Shown piece by piece: positions 59,795 through 64,000 of a DNA stretch of 64,000 bases (positions are counted from its first letter, which is position 1; each line of letters begins with the position of its first letter). The stretch is from Limosilactobacillus oris DSM 4864. Its GTDB lineage: Bacteria > Bacillota > Bacilli > Lactobacillales > Lactobacillaceae. Where the stretch lies: NCBI RefSeq assembly GCF_001434465.1, contig NZ_AZGE01000005.1, forward strand, positions 1 to 64,000, given 5' to 3'. A program made the position numbers and the translations under genes. The notes under the pieces are model-generated. The model saw only the letters and a program-made list of their open reading frames with translations. It did not search any database and was not told the DNA's origin.

Positions 59795-62227
59795 ATGGTG
59801 GAATTGGCGCAGGTGGTAGTCGACGTTCCGACGATGCAGACTAACCGGCCATATACATATCAGGTACCAGTACTGCTGGAGCGGCAGTTACAAGTTGGAA
59901 CCCGGGTGGTGGTGCCCTTTGGCAATGGTCATCGACAGGTCCAGGGCTTTGTCGTTGGCTTCACCGACGGTACTGACTACCAGGGGAAGTTAAAACCAAT
60001 CCAGTCGGTTATGGACCTTCAGCCAGTAGTGAACGCGGAATTGCTGACCCTTAGCAAGTGGCTGGCGGACCAGACCTACTCCTTTTGGATTGCCTGCCTT
60101 TACACGATGCTGCCCAACCTCCTTAAAGGGAAGGCTCACCGGATTGTCCGGGTCGTGGATGAGCTTGACGAGCAGGACTACTACGACCTCTTTGCTGGCC
60201 GTGACTTTCGCGACTACGCTGATTTTGAGAATCAACCGGAGGCTATCGCCCGCTTATTGAAGCTGAAAAAAGCGGGGAAGGTTCGGTTTGACTACCAGGT
60301 CGAAAATCGGGCCAAGGCTAAAACAATTACCGGGATTCGGCCCCAACTCGACTTTGAGGCCCTCGAAGAAGCCCGGACCTCGCTTCACCCGAATGCGCAT
60401 GCCCAGAACCGCCTGCTTTCCTATTTGCAGAGCATTGTTGGGCAGACGGTCGTGCAAAAACGGGCGGAGCAGCAAACGGGAATTTCCGCCGCCACCTTTA
60501 ATCAGGGGGTCAAAAAGGGCTGGTTAAAGAAGGTCCCTGTCGAGGTTTACCGGACGCCGCAAGCTCACGGGCAGCCACTCCCTGATGACCACCATTTGGA
60601 AGCGCCGCTCCGGCTTAATGCTGACCAGCAGCGGGCGGTTGACGAAATTAGCAGTCAGGTTCATGCTCACAAAGCAACAACTTTCTTGCTCCAGGGGGTT
60701 ACCGGCAGCGGCAAGACCGAGGTGTACCTGCAAACCATTGCCCAGGCACTGGCTGATGGGCGAACGGCGTTGATGCTGGTTCCCGAAATCTCCCTGACTC
60801 CGCAAATCGTGAACCGGTTCCGGCGCCGCTTCGGTTCTCAGGTTGCGGTTCTCCATAGCGGGCTGTCGAACGGGGAACAGTATGACGAATGGCGGCGGAT
60901 CGAACGGGGCGAGGCCAAGGTAGTAGTCGGCGCGCGTTCCGCCGTCTTTGCCCCGCTTGACAACTTGGGAGTGGTGATTTTAGATGAGGAACACGAGGGC
61001 AGCTACAAGCAGGACGAAGCACCCCGCTACCATGCCCGTGAGGTTGCTAAGTGGCGGGGTCGCTATCATGGCGCCCCGGTAGTTCTTGGCTCGGCCACCC
61101 CGAGTTTGGAAAGCAGAGCCCGGGCATTAAAGGGGCGTTACCACTTTCTCCGCCTGCCACACAGGGTTAACCAGCAGCCGCTGCCACCGATCCAAGTAGT
61201 TGATATGCGGCCCGAAATCAAGCGGCGGGGGGAGAGCAACTTTTCAACGCCGCTGCTCACGGCCCTTAATGACCGCCTGTCTCGGGGAGAACAGAGCATT
61301 CTGATGCTTAACCGCCGGGGGTTTTCCTCCTTTATGATGTGCCGGGACTGTGGAACGGTTCTCAAGTGTCCCAACTGTGACATTTCCTTGACTCTCCACA
61401 TGGATACCCGGACGATGAAGTGCCACTACTGCGGTCATGAGGAGCCGATCCCCCGCGTCTGTCCCCACTGTCATAGCCGTCACATCCGCTATTACGGTAC
61501 GGGAACGGAAAAGGTCCAGGCAGAATTACAGCAGCTGCTACCCCAGGCCCGGATTATCCGGATGGACGTTGACACAACCAGGCGTAAAGGAATGCATGAA
61601 AAATTGCTCCGGCAGTTTGGCGCCCACCAGGCTGATATTCTCTTAGGAACCCAGATGATTGCCAAGGGCTTAGACTTTCCCAACGTGACCCTTGTGGGGG
61701 TCTTGAATGCTGACACCGGTTTGGGGCTCCCTGATTTTCGGGCGAGTGAACGGACTTTTGACCTGTTGAGTCAGGTCAGTGGCCGCGCAGGGCGGGCGGA
61801 CAAGCCCGGACAAGTGATTATCCAAACCTTTAACCCGGAGCATTACGCGATTCAGGATGCTCAGCGGCATGACTATGACCGTTTCTTTTACCAGGAGATG
61901 AGTTTGCGGCGGCAGGCCAGCTACCCACCGTACTATTACACGGTCCGCCTGATGGCAAGCCATCCAGAAGAGCAGGAGGCCGCCCGGGCCATGGCGGAGA
62001 TCAAGACCCTGCTTAGCCAGCGCTTAGCACCGGAGACAATCGTACTGGGACCGACTCCCCGGGCAATTGCACGGATGAAGCGCCGCTATTATTATCAAAT
62101 CGTTATCAAGTACAAGCAGGATTCGGCGTTGCACGCAACCCTTCAAGAGATTATGCAGAAGACACAAAGCAAGGGCTTTAAGGATGTTCAGGTTAGCATT
62201 GATCCTGATCCCCAATACTTTATGTAA
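59795..62227 (+). CDS. priA: Primosomal protein N' (PriA helicase)
   Basis: 810 aa. Walker A GVTGSGKTEVY (about 303), DEEH box, zinc clusters CRDCGTVLKCPNCD and CHYCGHEEPIPRVCPHCHS, LVPEISLTPQ. Restarts collapsed replication forks. Confidence 0.98.
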   Translation: MVELAQVVVDVPTMQTNRPYTYQVPVLLERQLQVGTRVVVPFGNGHRQVQGFVVGFTDGTDYQGKLKPIQSVMDLQPVVNAELLTLSKWLADQTYSFWIACLYTMLPNLLKGKAHRIVRVVDELDEQDYYDLFAGRDFRDYADFENQPEAIARLLKLKKAGKVRFDYQVENRAKAKTITGIRPQLDFEALEEARTSLHPNAHAQNRLLSYLQSIVGQTVVQKRAEQQTGISAATFNQGVKKGWLKKVPVEVYRTPQAHGQPLPDDHHLEAPLRLNADQQRAVDEISSQVHAHKATTFLLQGVTGSGKTEVYLQTIAQALADGRTALMLVPEISLTPQIVNRFRRRFGSQVAVLHSGLSNGEQYDEWRRIERGEAKVVVGARSAVFAPLDNLGVVILDEEHEGSYKQDEAPRYHAREVAKWRGRYHGAPVVLGSATPSLESRARALKGRYHFLRLPHRVNQQPLPPIQVVDMRPEIKRRGESNFSTPLLTALNDRLSRGEQSILMLNRRGFSSFMMCRDCGTVLKCPNCDISLTLHMDTRTMKCHYCGHEEPIPRVCPHCHSRHIRYYGTGTEKVQAELQQLLPQARIIRMDVDTTRRKGMHEKLLRQFGAHQADILLGTQMIAKGLDFPNVTLVGVLNADTGLGLPDFRASERTFDLLSQVSGRAGRADKPGQVIIQTFNPEHYAIQDAQRHDYDRFFYQEMSLRRQASYPPYYYTVRLMASHPEEQEAARAMAEIKTLLSQRLAPETIVLGPTPRAIARMKRRYYYQIVIKYKQDSALHATLQEIMQKTQSKGFKDVQVSIDPDPQYFM

Positions 62228-62245
62228 ATGAAAGGATGAATATTT

Positions 62246-63199
62246 ATGACCACTTCAATCATATTTATGGGAACTCCCCAGTTTGCCGTGCCGGTTTTAC
62301 AGGGCTTGTTAGACCAGCCTGAGTATGACGTTCAAGCCGTTTTGACACAGCCTGACCACCGGGTCGGTCGCAAGCACGTTTTGACCCCTTCACCAGTTAA
62401 GCAGTTGGCGGTTGATAATAATATCAAGGTTCTCCAGCCGGCTAAGCTAAACAAGAGCCCTGAAATGGACGAAATCATCGCCCTCCAGCCGGATTTGCTG
62501 ATTACGGCGGCCTACGGGCAATTCCTGCCGAGCAAACTACTCGCGGCGGCTAAAATTGCCGCGGTAAACGTCCATGGTTCCCTCCTGCCGAAATACCGGG
62601 GTGGGGCGCCGGTCCAATATTCCATTATCAATGGGGATGCTGAGACGGGAATTTCTATCATGTACATGGTCAAGCAGATGGACGCAGGGGATGTACTTGC
62701 CCAGCGGGCCATCCCGATTGAAAAAGATGATGATAATGGCACGATGTTTGATAAGCTGAGTATTCTTGGCCGCGATTTGCTGCTGGAGACGCTCCCTGAG
62801 CTGATCGATGGGAATGCCACCGCGACTCCCCAGGATGAATCCCAAGTAGTCTTTTCACCAAACATCTCGACGGCCCAGGAACGGATCGACTACCGACTGC
62901 CGGCGGACCAAATTGATAACAAGGTCCGGGGGTTGCGGCCGGCGCCACTGGGGAATATGGTCATTGATGGCTTACGGACGAAAATTTATGATGTAACCCC
63001 CCTGGACGAAAAAACGAATTTACAGCCGGGGCAGGTCGTTCGGGCAACTAAACACCAGCTGGTCTTAGCGGCTGGCGATGGCACAACCTACCAGATCAAC
63101 CGGTTGAAACCAGCAGGGAAACAGGCAATGGATATTACTGCCTACTTAAATGGTCACCAGGACTTGACGGAAGGAGCTCAAGCGGTAAGCGATGACTAA
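62246..63199 (+). CDS. fmt: Methionyl-tRNA formyltransferase
   Basis: 317 aa. MGTPQFAVPVLQ, the active-site VNVHGSLLPKYRGGAPVQ, and the C-terminal OB domain with LRPAPLGN. Formylates initiator tRNA. GAAAGGATG upstream. Overlaps rsmB by 8 bp. Confidence 0.97.
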   Translation: MTTSIIFMGTPQFAVPVLQGLLDQPEYDVQAVLTQPDHRVGRKHVLTPSPVKQLAVDNNIKVLQPAKLNKSPEMDEIIALQPDLLITAAYGQFLPSKLLAAAKIAAVNVHGSLLPKYRGGAPVQYSIINGDAETGISIMYMVKQMDAGDVLAQRAIPIEKDDDNGTMFDKLSILGRDLLLETLPELIDGNATATPQDESQVVFSPNISTAQERIDYRLPADQIDNKVRGLRPAPLGNMVIDGLRTKIYDVTPLDEKTNLQPGQVVRATKHQLVLAAGDGTTYQINRLKPAGKQAMDITAYLNGHQDLTEGAQAVSDD

Positions 63200-64000
63200 G
63201 CAAGACATGACGGCGCGTGAAGTCGCGCTGACGGCCCTCGACCGGATCCGCCGGCAAGGTGCCTATTCCAATTTACAGTTAAACCAACTCCTCAGCAAAT
63301 ACCACTTGAATGATAGTGACCGCCGACTGGCGACGCGAATCGTGTACGGGACGCTCCAGCACCAGCTGACCCTGGAATACTGGCTGCAACCGTTTGTAAA
63401 AGGTAAACGGCTGGATTCCTGGGTGGAAACCCTCCTGCTGACGGCTCTTTACCAGTACCACTACTTGGAGCGGGTCCCTGACTGGGCGGTCACGGATGAA
63501 ACGATTGAAATTGCCAAGCACTGGAGAAATCCCGGTATTCGGAAGTTCGTAACGGGGGTTTTACACGCAGTCTTACGACGGGGGTTCCCGGACTTTGACC
63601 AGGTTCAGGACCCGGAAGAACGACTGGCGGTTCAATATAGCATTCCTCGCTGGCTTGTTCATGAACTGGGCGCTCAGTATGGACGAGCACAGGCAGCCCA
63701 GATTCTGAAAGCCGTTAACGATCCGGCCAGACTGGTCGTACGGGTTAATACCGCGGTTACGGACCTGGCAACTGTGAAGGCCAGACTGCATGCGGCCGGG
63801 ATCGAATATCAGGAGAGCCGTGTAGCTCCCAACGCTTTGGTGATTACCAAGGGGGAAATCCTGGACTCACCTTTATTTGCGACCGGGCAGATCACGGTCC
63901 AGGACGAAAGCGCGATGCTGGCTGTCGATAGCATGGCTGTCCAGCCTGGTGACCGGGTCCTGGATGCTTGTGCGGCACCTGGGGGAAAAACGGTACAAAT
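63192..64000 (+). CDS. rsmB: 16S rRNA m5C967 methyltransferase RsmB (partial)
   Basis: ATG 63192, running off the window end after 269 codons. The N-terminal NusB-like RNA-binding domain (TAREVALTALDRIRRQGAYSNLQLN) and the start of the SAM domain (VLDACAAPGGKT at the very end) identify it. Confidence 0.95.
   Translation, partial: MTKQDMTAREVALTALDRIRRQGAYSNLQLNQLLSKYHLNDSDRRLATRIVYGTLQHQLTLEYWLQPFVKGKRLDSWVETLLLTALYQYHYLERVPDWAVTDETIEIAKHWRNPGIRKFVTGVLHAVLRRGFPDFDQVQDPEERLAVQYSIPRWLVHELGAQYGRAQAAQILKAVNDPARLVVRVNTAVTDLATVKARLHAAGIEYQESRVAPNALVITKGEILDSPLFATGQITVQDESAMLAVDSMAVQPGDRVLDACAAPGGKTVQ

Overview
The window holds one complete prophage of about 45.4 kb (1-45411) integrated at the 3' end of a tRNA-Arg(UCU) gene, followed by about 18.5 kb of host housekeeping DNA. 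The organism is a heterofermentative-type lactobacillus, most likely Limosilactobacillus (fermentum/oris-like). This rests on the gene order rplU-prp-rpmA-pepP-asp23-nusB-folD-xseA-xseB-ispA-tlyA-argR-recN-gmk-rpoZ-coaBC-priA-fmt-rsmB, strong AGGAGG ribosome sites, GC-rich codon use in the host part, and phage proteins of lactobacillus type (BppU, DUF806, DUF1056, LLH holin). The species is inferred, not proven.

Prophage layout. attL (1-29) and attR (45383-45411) are a 29-bp perfect repeat; the integrase (93-1184, minus) lies beside attL, and each end carries a paired GTACCCCAA motif that looks like integrase arm sites. The leftward lysogeny block (1288-7039) holds an AlbA/HATPase protein, a PUA-like membrane protein, a HEPN-like protein, two ImmA/IrrE peptidases and the CI-type repressor; Cro-like transcription starts at 7193. 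Small early genes, several of them minus-strand and interleaved, and an HNH homing endonuclease precede the replication block: Gp157-like protein, SF2 helicase, AAA ATPase, DUF669, prim-pol and a VapE-type helicase broken by an in-frame TAG. An iteron-rich probable origin follows (15778-16047). Two HTH regulators, each facing a minus-strand gene, flank the VRR-NUC nuclease. ArpU closes the early region.

The late operon runs HNH, terS, terL, DUF1056, portal, ClpP protease, HK97-like capsid, connectors, tail tube, G/GT chaperones (canonical CCCAAAA slip site), tape measure, Dit, Tal, a GH25-bearing fibre, BppU baseplate, XkdX, holin and GH25 endolysin. A RelB/PemK-like toxin-antitoxin cassette with its own operator and terminator sits between terS and terL, and further morons interrupt the operon.

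The least explained parts are two compact loci that look like type I toxin-antitoxin systems. Locus 1 (42192-42492) has interlocked divergent promoters, a terminated antisense RNA and a 25-codon hydrophobic peptide whose Shine-Dalgarno lies in a perfect hairpin. Locus 2 (44741-45053) has a consensus promoter, a frameshifted membrane-peptide reading frame and a convergent antisense RNA covering its terminator. A short two-hairpin RNA opposite the integrase (1188-1287) is also predicted.

Host part. tRNA-Arg, a TetR regulator, the L21 leader with rplU-prp-rpmA, then peptidase, stress protein, nucleic-acid, isoprenoid and one-carbon genes. All functions are assigned by reading motifs; no database search was run.
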